Source of the DNA: an uncultured Stenotrophomonas sp.
GTDB taxonomy: Bacteria > Pseudomonadota > Gammaproteobacteria > Xanthomonadales > Xanthomonadaceae
Assembly: GCA_900078405.1 (NCBI GenBank)
Contig: FLTS01000001.1
Span: forward strand, 3,056,001-3,120,000
DNA: 64,000 bases
Direction: 5' to 3'
The position numbers and the translations under genes were made by a program. Positions 55,303-64,000 of this stretch are shown one piece after another; positions within the stretch are counted from its first letter, which is position 1; each line of letters opens with the position of its first letter. The notes beneath the pieces were generated by a model, which was not told the DNA's origin, did no database searches, and worked only from the letters and a program-made list of their open reading frames with translations.

Positions 55303-55387
55303 CGCGGGCATCCGTGGCCGAGCATAACCTGTCGTTCCATTGTCCGTGGGCGAGTATGGCGGCCGCTTCCGGGTGATACTAACGCGC

Positions 55388-56647
55388 ATGTCCGCCGACC
55401 CGACCGCCATTCTTCCCAACCGTGCCACCTACGCCCAGCGCGTGGCGTTCGTCTCGGAGATCGCAGGTCGCCTGCACAGTTACGGCACCACTGCGCAGCG
55501 GCTGGAAGCAGCGGTGGTGGCGCTGTCGCAGCAACTGGACCTGGACTGCGAACCGTGGTCGAACCCGACCGGCCTGATCCTCAGTTTCAGCGACCCGACC
55601 CAGGCCATCGGTTCCAGCGACATCACCCGCGTGATCCGGCTCGGGCCGGGCGACAACAATCTGCACAAGCTGGCGATGGCCGACCAGATCGCCGATGCGG
55701 TGGCCAGCGGGCAGATGAGCATCGCCCAGGGCCATACCGCGCTGCGCCAGCTCGACCGCGACCCGACCTGGCGCGACAACACCCAGATGCTGCTGTCCTT
55801 CGGCCTCGGCTCGGCCGGCGTGGCCGGCATGTGGCGGCTGCCGTGGCTGGATGTGATCACCGCCGGTGTCACCGGACTGCTGATCGGGGTGCTGCTGTTC
55901 TATGCCGACCGCCGCGTCGCCACCCGCGAGGCCGGCGAGGCGCTGGCCGCGGTGCTGGCCGGTTTCGTCGTGGTGCTGGTGGCCAGTTTCATCGGCCCGC
56001 TGAACCAGAACTCGGTGATCATCGCCGCGCTGGTGGTGCTGGTGCCGGGCATGTCGCTGACCAACGCGGTCAACGAGCTGACCAGCCAGCACTGGGTGTC
56101 GGGCACGGCGCGCTTCGCCGGTGCGCTGACCACGATCATGAAGCTCACCGTCGGCGCGATGATTGCGGTGACCATTACCCGGCTGCTGGGACTGGAGCCG
56201 CAGATACGTGCGCTGCGGCCGCAGCCGGAATGGGTGGAATGGGGCTCGGTGGTGCTGGCGTCCTTCGCCTTCGCGATGCTGTTCCGCGCCTCGTGGCGCG
56301 ATTATCCGTGGGTGATGGCCGCCTCGCTGGCCGGTTATGCCATTTCCCGGTACGGCGGCCAGCAATGGGGCGTCCCGGTCGGCATATTCCTGGCGGCAAT
56401 GACGCTGGCCGCGGCCGGCAACCTGTTCGGTCGCGTGGTACAGCGCCCCGGCGCCATCGTGCGGCTTCCAGGCATCATCATGCTGGTGCCCGGCAGCATC
56501 AGCCTGCGCGGGGTGTTGAGCCTGGTCCAGCAGCAGAACGTGAACGCAGGCGAATCTGCATTGCTGACGGTGACGAATGTGGTGATGGCGCTGGTGGCCG
56601 GGTTGTTGTTCGGCAACCTGCTGATTCCGGCGCGGAAGAATCTCTGA
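55388..56647 (+). CDS. ThrE-family threonine/serine exporter-like protein
   Basis: Membrane protein of 419 residues in the ThrE/DUF1212 family. The soluble N-terminal domain (VAFVSEIAGRLHSYGTTAQR, DPTQAIGSSDITRVIRLGPG) precedes about ten helices in two halves (LAGFVVVLVASFIGPLNQNS, VPGMSLTNAVNELTS; PGIIMLVPGSISLRGVLSLV). E. coli and many others split this into two proteins; here it is fused. Substrate threonine/serine is inferred. Divergent from the Mla-like operon. Confidence 0.85.
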   Translation: MSADPTAILPNRATYAQRVAFVSEIAGRLHSYGTTAQRLEAAVVALSQQLDLDCEPWSNPTGLILSFSDPTQAIGSSDITRVIRLGPGDNNLHKLAMADQIADAVASGQMSIAQGHTALRQLDRDPTWRDNTQMLLSFGLGSAGVAGMWRLPWLDVITAGVTGLLIGVLLFYADRRVATREAGEALAAVLAGFVVVLVASFIGPLNQNSVIIAALVVLVPGMSLTNAVNELTSQHWVSGTARFAGALTTIMKLTVGAMIAVTITRLLGLEPQIRALRPQPEWVEWGSVVLASFAFAMLFRASWRDYPWVMAASLAGYAISRYGGQQWGVPVGIFLAAMTLAAAGNLFGRVVQRPGAIVRLPGIIMLVPGSISLRGVLSLVQQQNVNAGESALLTVTNVVMALVAGLLFGNLLIPARKNL

Positions 56648-56664
56648 AAGTCGGCAACGCATTT

Positions 56665-56730
56665 GTAGGCGACGTCAGTCGCGATGAAGTTTTCCCGATA
56701 AAACCCGGTTGCGACTGACGTCGCTCCTGC
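56665..56730. repeat. Paired-hairpin repeat with a different stem sequence
   Basis: GTAG head at 56665-56668; left arm GCGACGTCAGTCGC and right arm GCGACTGACGTCGC are perfect complements of each other; linker GATGAAGTTTTCCCGATAAA matches the linkers of the GCGGGGC copies (GAAGCTTTCCCGG). The arms have wholly different bases but the same layout. Confidence 0.75.
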
Positions 56731-56756
56731 AGGCTGGCTTGCCGGATCCAGTCCCG

Positions 56757-56787
56757 AAAAAAAAACGCCGGCATTGGCCGGCGTTTT
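56757..56787 (-). terminator. Rho-independent terminator of the H-NS-family gene
   Basis: On the minus strand ACGCCGGCCAATGCCGGCGT followed by nine T residues (56757-56765). The stem CGCCGG-C/CCGGCG is flanked by A and T runs on both sides, so it could also act on plus-strand transcripts. Confidence 0.85.
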
Positions 56788-56808
56788 CTCATCGCGGTAT
56801 TCCCCGGA

Positions 56809-57177
56809 TCACTTCTGGATCAGGAAATCCTCGACCTTGCGGCCATTGTTGGTGTATTCGGCCAGCCAGCGCGGCTGCTTGCCACGGCCGGTCCAGGTAT
56901 TGGCGGCATTGGCCGGGTCACGATACTTCGGGGCGATCTTGGTGCCCTTGTTGGGGTTCTTGGCCGCCTTGGCCGCGCGCGGCGCGCGGGCGGCCCGGGG
57001 GGCGCCGGTACCGAACAACTCGTCGATGCTGTAACCGGCCTTTTGCGCTGCCTTCACCAACTGCGCGCGGACCTTGGTGATGGGCTGGCGCTTGGCAACC
57101 ACGTTCTTGCGCTTCTGCGCGTCGCGGATCAGGGAGGCCAGTTCTTTGGCCGACAGGCCGCTCAGGTCAATACTCAT
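56809..57177 (-). CDS. H-NS-family DNA-binding protein
   Basis: Nucleoid protein of 122 residues with an N-terminal helical oligomerisation part (SGLSAKELASLIRDAQKRKN), a basic Ala/Arg/Lys-rich linker, and the C-terminal H-NS DNA-binding motif NTWTGRGKQPRWLAEY. In Xanthomonads such proteins (for example XrvA) silence genes and affect virulence; role here inferred. ATG at 57177 has GGAGCAACCC ahead of it. Confidence 0.9.
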   Translation of the reverse strand: MSIDLSGLSAKELASLIRDAQKRKNVVAKRQPITKVRAQLVKAAQKAGYSIDELFGTGAPRAARAPRAAKAAKNPNKGTKIAPKYRDPANAANTWTGRGKQPRWLAEYTNNGRKVEDFLIQK

Positions 57178-57294
57178 GGGTTGCTCCGGATAATGGGACA
57201 GGGGTATCGCCATTCCGTGGCGGCGGCGCGAGCATAACGGCATCGGGGCGCGTTTTACAAACCTATTTGTATTTCGGAAAGCAAGGTTGGCATG

Positions 57295-57320
57295 AAAAGG
57301 CCGGGGTATTGTCCCGGCCT
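57295..57320 (-). terminator. Rho-independent terminator of proS
   Basis: On the minus strand AGGCCGGG-ACAATAC-CCCGGCCT followed by TTT, directly after the proS stop at 57327. Confidence 0.8.
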
Positions 57321-57326
57321 CGTGGA

Positions 57327-59021
57327 TTAACCGGCGATTTTCCGCAGTATCGCCGCCTTGTCCAGATTTTCCGCCTCGCTGTCGCTGCGGGCGCGGTATT
57401 CAAAGGTGCCGGCGGCCAGCCCGCGTTCGGACACGACGATGCGGTGCGGGATGCCGATCAGCTCCATGTCGGCGAACATCGCGCCGGGGCGCAGGCCGCG
57501 GTCGTCCAGCGCGGCATCGATGCCGGCGGCCTGCAGTTCGGCCAGCAACGCCTCGGCAGCGGCGGTGATGGCCGCGTCCTGCTTCGGGTTGATCATGCAC
57601 ACCACCGCCTGCCACGGCGCCATCGCCGCCGGCCAGACGATGCCTGCAGCGTCATGGTTCTGCTCGATCGCCGCGGCGACGATGCGCGACACGCCGATGC
57701 CGTAGCAGCCCATCGCCATCACCGCGGCCTTGCCGTTCTCGTCCAGCACCGTGGCCTTGAGCGCCTCGGCGTATTTGCGGCCGAGCTGGAACACGTGGCC
57801 GACCTCGATGCCGCGCGCGATTTTCAATTCGCCGCCGTCGCGGGCGCGGTCGCCGGCCACGACGTTGCGGATATCGGCCACTTCAGGCTCCGGCAGGTCA
57901 CGGCCCCAGTTGACCCCGGCGATATGGAAACCGGTTTCGTTGGCGCCGACGACGAAATCGGCCAGCGCCGCCACGTCGCGGTCGGCCACCACGCGGATCG
58001 CCTTGCGCGGATTCAGCGGGCCGAGGAAACCCGGCTCGCTGCCGAGGTATTCGGCAATCTCGGCCTCGCTGGCCATGCGGTAATCGGCCAGCCCGGCGAC
58101 TTTGGCCAGTTTGATTTCGTTGACGTCATGGTCACCGCGCACCAGCGCCAGCACGAAAGCATTTTCGGCGGTCATCACCGCCACCGATTTGACCGTGCGC
58201 GGCAGGGCGATGCCCATCAATGCGGCCACGTCCTCGCAGGTCTTCTGGGTCGGAGTCTCGACCTTGCGCATTTCCTCGCCGGCGGCCGCGCGCGGGCTCG
58301 GGTCGGCGGCGACGGCAGCCTCGACGTTGGCCGCGTAATCCGAACCGGTGGAAAACACCAGCGCGTCCTCGCCGGAATCGGCGATCACGTGGAATTCCTG
58401 CGAGGCATCGCCGCCGATCGCACCCGAATCGGCCTGCACCGCGCGGAACTCCAGCCCGAGCCGGGTGAAGATGCGGGTATAGGCCGCCTTCATGTTCTCG
58501 TATTCGGCAAACAGGCTGGCGTCGTCCAAGTGGAAGGAATAGGCGTCCTTCATCAGGAACTCGCGCGCGCGCATCACCCCGAAGCGCGGGCGGATCTCAT
58601 CGCGGAACTTGGTCTGGACCTGGTAGAAATTGACCGGCAGCTGCTTGTAGCTGGACAGCTCCTGCCGCGCGAAGTCGGTAATGGCTTCCTCGGCGGTGGG
58701 GCTGTAGCAGTATTCCTGCTCCTTGCGGTCGCGGATTTTCAGCAGCTGGTTGCCGAATTTCTCCCAGCGCCCGGTTTCCTCCCACAGCTCCTTCGGCTGG
58801 ATGGTCGGCAACTGCAGTTCCACCGCGCCGGCGCGGTCCATTTCCTCGCGGACGATGGCCTCCACCTTGCGCAGCACGCGCAGGCCCAGCGGCGACCACG
58901 TGTACAGGCCCGAGGCCAGCTTGCGGATCATGCCCGCGCGCAGCATCAGCTTGTGGCTGACCAGCTCGGCGTCGGCGGGGGTTTCCTTGGTGGTGTGCAG
59001 GTGGAAACGGGAAAGGCGCAT
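57327..59021 (-). CDS. proS: Prolyl-tRNA synthetase
   Basis: Charges tRNA-Pro; 564 residues, bacterial type. Class II motifs are visible: motif 1 [20 protein letters not shown], motif 2 [20 protein letters not shown], motif 3 [21 protein letters not shown] YbaK-like editing domain is inserted at about 230-390 ([20 protein letters not shown]). The C-terminal anticodon domain includes [15 protein letters not shown] at 59021 starts the family-typical [15 protein letters not shown]. Confidence 0.97.
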   Translation of the reverse strand: MRLSRFHLHTTKETPADAELVSHKLMLRAGMIRKLASGLYTWSPLGLRVLRKVEAIVREEMDRAGAVELQLPTIQPKELWEETGRWEKFGNQLLKIRDRKEQEYCYSPTAEEAITDFARQELSSYKQLPVNFYQVQTKFRDEIRPRFGVMRAREFLMKDAYSFHLDDASLFAEYENMKAAYTRIFTRLGLEFRAVQADSGAIGGDASQEFHVIADSGEDALVFSTGSDYAANVEAAVAADPSPRAAAGEEMRKVETPTQKTCEDVAALMGIALPRTVKSVAVMTAENAFVLALVRGDHDVNEIKLAKVAGLADYRMASEAEIAEYLGSEPGFLGPLNPRKAIRVVADRDVAALADFVVGANETGFHIAGVNWGRDLPEPEVADIRNVVAGDRARDGGELKIARGIEVGHVFQLGRKYAEALKATVLDENGKAAVMAMGCYGIGVSRIVAAAIEQNHDAAGIVWPAAMAPWQAVVCMINPKQDAAITAAAEALLAELQAAGIDAALDDRGLRPGAMFADMELIGIPHRIVVSERGLAAGTFEYRARSDSEAENLDKAAILRKIAG

Positions 59022-59131
59022 GGGCGGGGGTTCGCGAAACGGCGGGCCGGCCATTTTGCCAGAAGCCCCGGCGGGGCATGGGAATTTGCCGGCTGCTGCC
59101 GGGACCCCGCCCGGCAGGCTTTGCACTCTGC

Positions 59132-59151
59132 CGGCAGGGCAAACCCTGCCG
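59132..59151. repeat. Hairpin directly after the DUF4124 gene (GTAA head)
   Basis: CGGCAGGG-CAAA-CCCTGCCG; on the minus strand it reads GTAACGGCAGGGTTTGCCCT, with the stop codon TAA of the DUF4124 gene inside the GTAA. It resembles the GTAG-headed halves but with a different head base. Confidence 0.5.
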
Positions 59152-59520
59152 TTACTTGCAATAGACCGCCGCGGCGGCCTCGGCCAGTTGCTTCTGCGCC
59201 GCGCGCTGGGCTTCGTCCAGTTCCGCGTCGGGCTTGCCGTCGCCGTCGGTGTCCTGCATCACCGGGCCGCTGCCGGCCAGCAGCTTCAGGTTGTTGCGCG
59301 CCGAGGCGCACTGCGGGGATTCCTCGGCCTTGGCCGGCTCGGCCTCGACCACCGGATCGCCGTTGCTGGTGATCCGTCGGGTTTCGTATTTCTGCCCTTC
59401 CGGCGGACGCTCGGAGTACTGGGTGACGCCGTTGGCATCCTTCCACTTGTACAGGGGGCCGGCCACGGCGGTGGCGCTGGTCAACAGCAGCAGGCAGCAG
59501 AGGCTGGGCAGGGCGCGCAT
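59152..59520 (-). CDS. DUF4124-domain exported protein
   Basis: Protein of 122 residues with a signal peptide ([18 protein letters not shown]) and a DUF4124 domain ([20 protein letters not shown]), a short beta-rich periplasmic module frequent in Xanthomonads; function unknown. The C-terminal half has [14 protein letters not shown] and a predicted helix ending [11 protein letters not shown] at 59520; the frame beyond has no similarity. Divergent from pssA. Confidence 0.82.
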   Translation of the reverse strand: MRALPSLCCLLLLTSATAVAGPLYKWKDANGVTQYSERPPEGQKYETRRITSNGDPVVEAEPAKAEESPQCASARNNLKLLAGSGPVMQDTDGDGKPDAELDEAQRAAQKQLAEAAAAVYCK

Positions 59521-59596
59521 GGCGGCTCCGGGTGCTTGGGATCGGCCGATTGCAGCATCCGGTGACTCGTCATGCAAGTCGATTAAACTTCCGGAC

Positions 59597-60373
59597 ATGG
59601 ATCAGAACCGCCCACCGCCACGTTCGCGCAGCATCTACCTGCTGCCCAACCTGTTCACCACCGCCGGCCTGTTCGCCGGCTTCTACGCGATCATCGCCGC
59701 GGCCAACGGCCAGTTCGTCAACGCCAGCATCGCCGTGTTCGTGGCTGCGGTGATGGATGGCCTGGACGGCCGCGTGGCACGGCTGACCGGCACCAGCAGC
59801 GAGTTCGGCGTGCAGTACGACTCACTGGCCGACCTGGTCAGCTTCGGCATGGCGCCGGCGCTGGTGATGTACCACTGGGCGCTGTCCTCGCTGAAATTCG
59901 ATGGCGACGTGATGGGCCGGGTGGGCTGGGCGGCCGCCTTCCTGTACGCGGCCTGCGCGGCGCTGCGGCTGGCGCGCTTCAACACCCAGGTAGGCGTGGT
60001 GGACAAGTGCTGGTTCGTCGGCCTGGCCAGCCCGGCGGCAGCGGGGCTGATGATGTCCTTCGTCTGGGCCTTCGCCGATGGCAGCCTCGGCTGGAACGGC
60101 GAGGAACTGCGCTACGTGGCGCTGGGCGTGACCATCCTTGCCGCGCTGCTGATGGTCAGCCGCATCCGCTTCTGGAGCTTCAAGGGCGGCAGCGGGAAGG
60201 GTGCACGCTCGGAGCGGGTGCCGTTCATGGTGCTGGCGCTGGTGCCGATCATCATCGCCATCATGGTGACCGACCCGCCGCGGGTGCTGTTCGTCGTCGG
60301 CGTGATCTATGCCTTGTCCGGCCCGGCGATGTGGCTGTGGCAGCGTTGGCGCCAGCCGGCCGCGGTGGAATGA
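59597..60373 (+). CDS. pssA: CDP-diacylglycerol--serine O-phosphatidyltransferase
   Basis: Membrane enzyme making phosphatidylserine from CDP-diacylglycerol and serine; 258 residues and about eight helices. The CDP-alcohol phosphotransferase signature is spread over AAVMDGLDGRVARLTGTSSE and FGVQYDSLADLVSFG (DGxxxAR..G...D...D). Of the smaller, membrane type found in Bacillus and many others rather than the E. coli type. Stop overlaps the next start (ATGA). Confidence 0.94.
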   Translation: MDQNRPPPRSRSIYLLPNLFTTAGLFAGFYAIIAAANGQFVNASIAVFVAAVMDGLDGRVARLTGTSSEFGVQYDSLADLVSFGMAPALVMYHWALSSLKFDGDVMGRVGWAAAFLYAACAALRLARFNTQVGVVDKCWFVGLASPAAAGLMMSFVWAFADGSLGWNGEELRYVALGVTILAALLMVSRIRFWSFKGGSGKGARSERVPFMVLALVPIIIAIMVTDPPRVLFVVGVIYALSGPAMWLWQRWRQPAAVE

Positions 60374-60813
60374 ACGGCGCATCGCCCGTGCCCGTGTGGT
60401 CGGCAGCGCAGCAGGCGTGGCTGCAGGCGATGGGGTATGCGGTGTACCTGGAGGGCGGCGCGCTGGATGCGTTGCCAGCGGTGCAGACCGCGGTGCCCGC
60501 GATGGTGGCGCCCGATGCCGCGCCCGGGCGCCCGCGTGTGCCGGCGCGCCGCGAACCGGCCCCGCGGGTTTTGCCGGATATACCGGTCACCGTGCCGGAA
60601 ACGCGCGCCGCACCGCCGCGCCGGGGTGGTGGCCCGCGCCTGCCCGACCGCCTGCAGATTGCCCTGCTGCGGGCTTCCGGTTGCAATCCGAACGATCCGC
60701 AGACCCGTGCGCTGATGGAAGGCTGGCCGCTGGGCGAGCTGCGTGCCAACCCGGCGGCCAAGCGCGCACTGTGGCCGCAGCTGCGCGCGCTGCGGCGGAA
60801 GCAGCGGCAATGA
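60370..60813 (+). CDS. holD: HolD-like DNA polymerase III psi subunit (divergent)
   Basis: 147 residues. The N-terminal AAQQAWLQAMGYAVYL and the C-terminal GELRANPAAKRALWPQLRAL match the corresponding parts of E. coli HolD (RRDWQLQQLGI near the start and TDLRANPTARAALWQQI near the end). A Pro/Arg-rich linker (residues about 45-90) replaces the middle domain. It overlaps pssA and rimI by four bases each; holD-rimI is also the order in E. coli. Psi joins chi and the clamp loader to SSB. The match is from memory, so treat as a strong proposal rather than proof. Confidence 0.65.
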   Translation: MNGASPVPVWSAAQQAWLQAMGYAVYLEGGALDALPAVQTAVPAMVAPDAAPGRPRVPARREPAPRVLPDIPVTVPETRAAPPRRGGGPRLPDRLQIALLRASGCNPNDPQTRALMEGWPLGELRANPAAKRALWPQLRALRRKQRQ

Positions 60814-61307
60814 ACGCGCTGGCGGTGGCGCCGGCCCCGCTGCTGCGCCCGATGCACGAGGGCGACCTGGACGCGGTGATGGAGGTCGAGCGCCGCGCCT
60901 ACCCGTTCCCGTGGACGCGCGGCATCTTCCAGGATTGCCTGCGCGCCGGATACTCCGGTCGCGTGCTGGAACTGGATGGCGGCCTTGTCGGTTATGCGAT
61001 GCTGAGCATCGCCGCCGACGAAGCGCACGTGCTCAATGTCTGCGTCGATCCGCATCGCCAATCACACGGGCTGGGCCGGCGCCTGCTGCGCGAACTGGTG
61101 CGGCTGGCGCGCCAGCGTGACGCGGTGCGGGTATTCCTCGAAGTGCGCCCGTCCAACCTTGCGGCCATCGCGCTGTACCACAGCGAGGGTTTCAACGAGA
61201 TCGGCCGCCGCCCGCGTTACTACCCGGCTGAAAACGGCCGCGAGGATGCGCTGGTGATGGCGATGGAACTGGTGGACGCGGACATCGCCACGATGCCGCC
61301 GCTGTAG
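60810..61307 (+). CDS. rimI: Ribosomal protein S18-alanine N-acetyltransferase
   Basis: GNAT enzyme of 165 residues that acetylates the N-terminus of S18. Motifs: VMEVERRAYPFPWTRGIFQD, VLNVCVDPHRQSHGLGRRLL (acetyl-CoA binding) and FLEVRPSNLAAIALYHSEGF then RPRYYPAENGREDALVM. Overlaps the HolD-like gene. Its TAG stop is part of the GTAG head of the following repeat. Confidence 0.93.
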   Translation: MNALAVAPAPLLRPMHEGDLDAVMEVERRAYPFPWTRGIFQDCLRAGYSGRVLELDGGLVGYAMLSIAADEAHVLNVCVDPHRQSHGLGRRLLRELVRLARQRDAVRVFLEVRPSNLAAIALYHSEGFNEIGRRPRYYPAENGREDALVMAMELVDADIATMPPL

Positions 61308-61370
61308 GCCGGGGCTACGCCCTCCAATGGCGACGTGCACGGAAGTGCCGGGGGCATAGCCCCGACCTGC
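61304..61370. repeat. Paired-hairpin repeat after rimI
   Basis: GTAGG followed by arm CCGGGGCTACGCCC, a diverged linker, and right arm GGGGGCATAGCCCCGACCTGC. The reverse of the right arm (GCAGGTCGGGGCTATGCCCC) matches the left arm well. It supplies the rimI stop codon and separates rimI from the convergent valS. Confidence 0.65.
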
Positions 61371-61407
61371 GGGTGCCGAGCAATATCGGCACCCGCCGGG
61401 CATGCGG

Positions 61408-64000
<2,593 letters not shown>

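Overview
The window is GC-rich, densely coded DNA from a gammaproteobacterium, most likely a member of the Lysobacteraceae (Xanthomonadaceae) close to Stenotrophomonas or Pseudoxanthomonas. This rests on four TonB-dependent receptors (one of the Oar type), a CRP/Clp-type box, an AmgK-MurU sugar salvage pair, a homogentisate pathway under a MarR regulator, and many intergenic paired-hairpin repeats with GTAG heads that resemble the SMAG/REP repeats of Stenotrophomonas. The assignment is an inference; no rRNA or tRNA gene was seen.

Layout: 0.1-2 kb dinB and gph. 2-6.8 kb a cobalamin block: btuB with a B12 riboswitch, facing away from cobT-cobC-cobS; cobS carries a one-base frameshift. 6.8-8 kb a TfoX-C protein and a free-methionine-sulfoxide reductase broken by a 67-bp hairpin duplication, then repeats. 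8-11.9 kb a 2-oxo acid dehydrogenase operon (E1 alpha, E1 beta, a small SH3-like ORF, E2). 12-16.6 kb kynA, a POT peptide transporter, a thioredoxin-like lipoprotein and an unknown membrane protein. 16.7-20.8 kb murU-amgK, a GlsB-like protein, an M20 dipeptidase and a ComEA-like protein. 21-28.5 kb a GntP permease divergent from a TonB receptor, then a large symporter-type hybrid histidine kinase.

28.5-31.6 kb marR, hppD, hmgA (tyrosine catabolism). 31.7-37.6 kb a six-gene Mrp cation/proton antiporter operon with MrpA and MrpB fused and four-base overlaps at every junction. 37.7-42.8 kb a tandem Usp protein, an epimerase-like protein, an Mpo1-like protein, purC, a short DjlA-like J protein, rpe and a GNAT acetyltransferase. 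43-50.5 kb an Oar-like receptor with a Clp-type box, a thiamine uptake unit (TPP riboswitch, TonB receptor, PnuC/PnuT) and an APH-type kinase. 50.7-55.3 kb two small unknown genes and an Mla-like lipid ABC system (permease with N-terminal STAS-like part, ATPase, MCE protein, lipoprotein). 55.4-64 kb a ThrE-like exporter, an H-NS-family protein, proS, a DUF4124 protein, pssA, a divergent holD-like gene, rimI and the 3' part of valS.

The most interesting signals are (1) a family of about 70-bp paired hairpins headed GTAG, whose head supplies the stop codon of at least five genes in the window; (2) a palindromic insertion with direct repeats that breaks fRMsr; (3) a probable unannotated-type DNA polymerase III psi subunit (HolD) ahead of rimI; (4) the single-base lesion in cobS. 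No CRISPR array, prophage or insertion sequence was seen.
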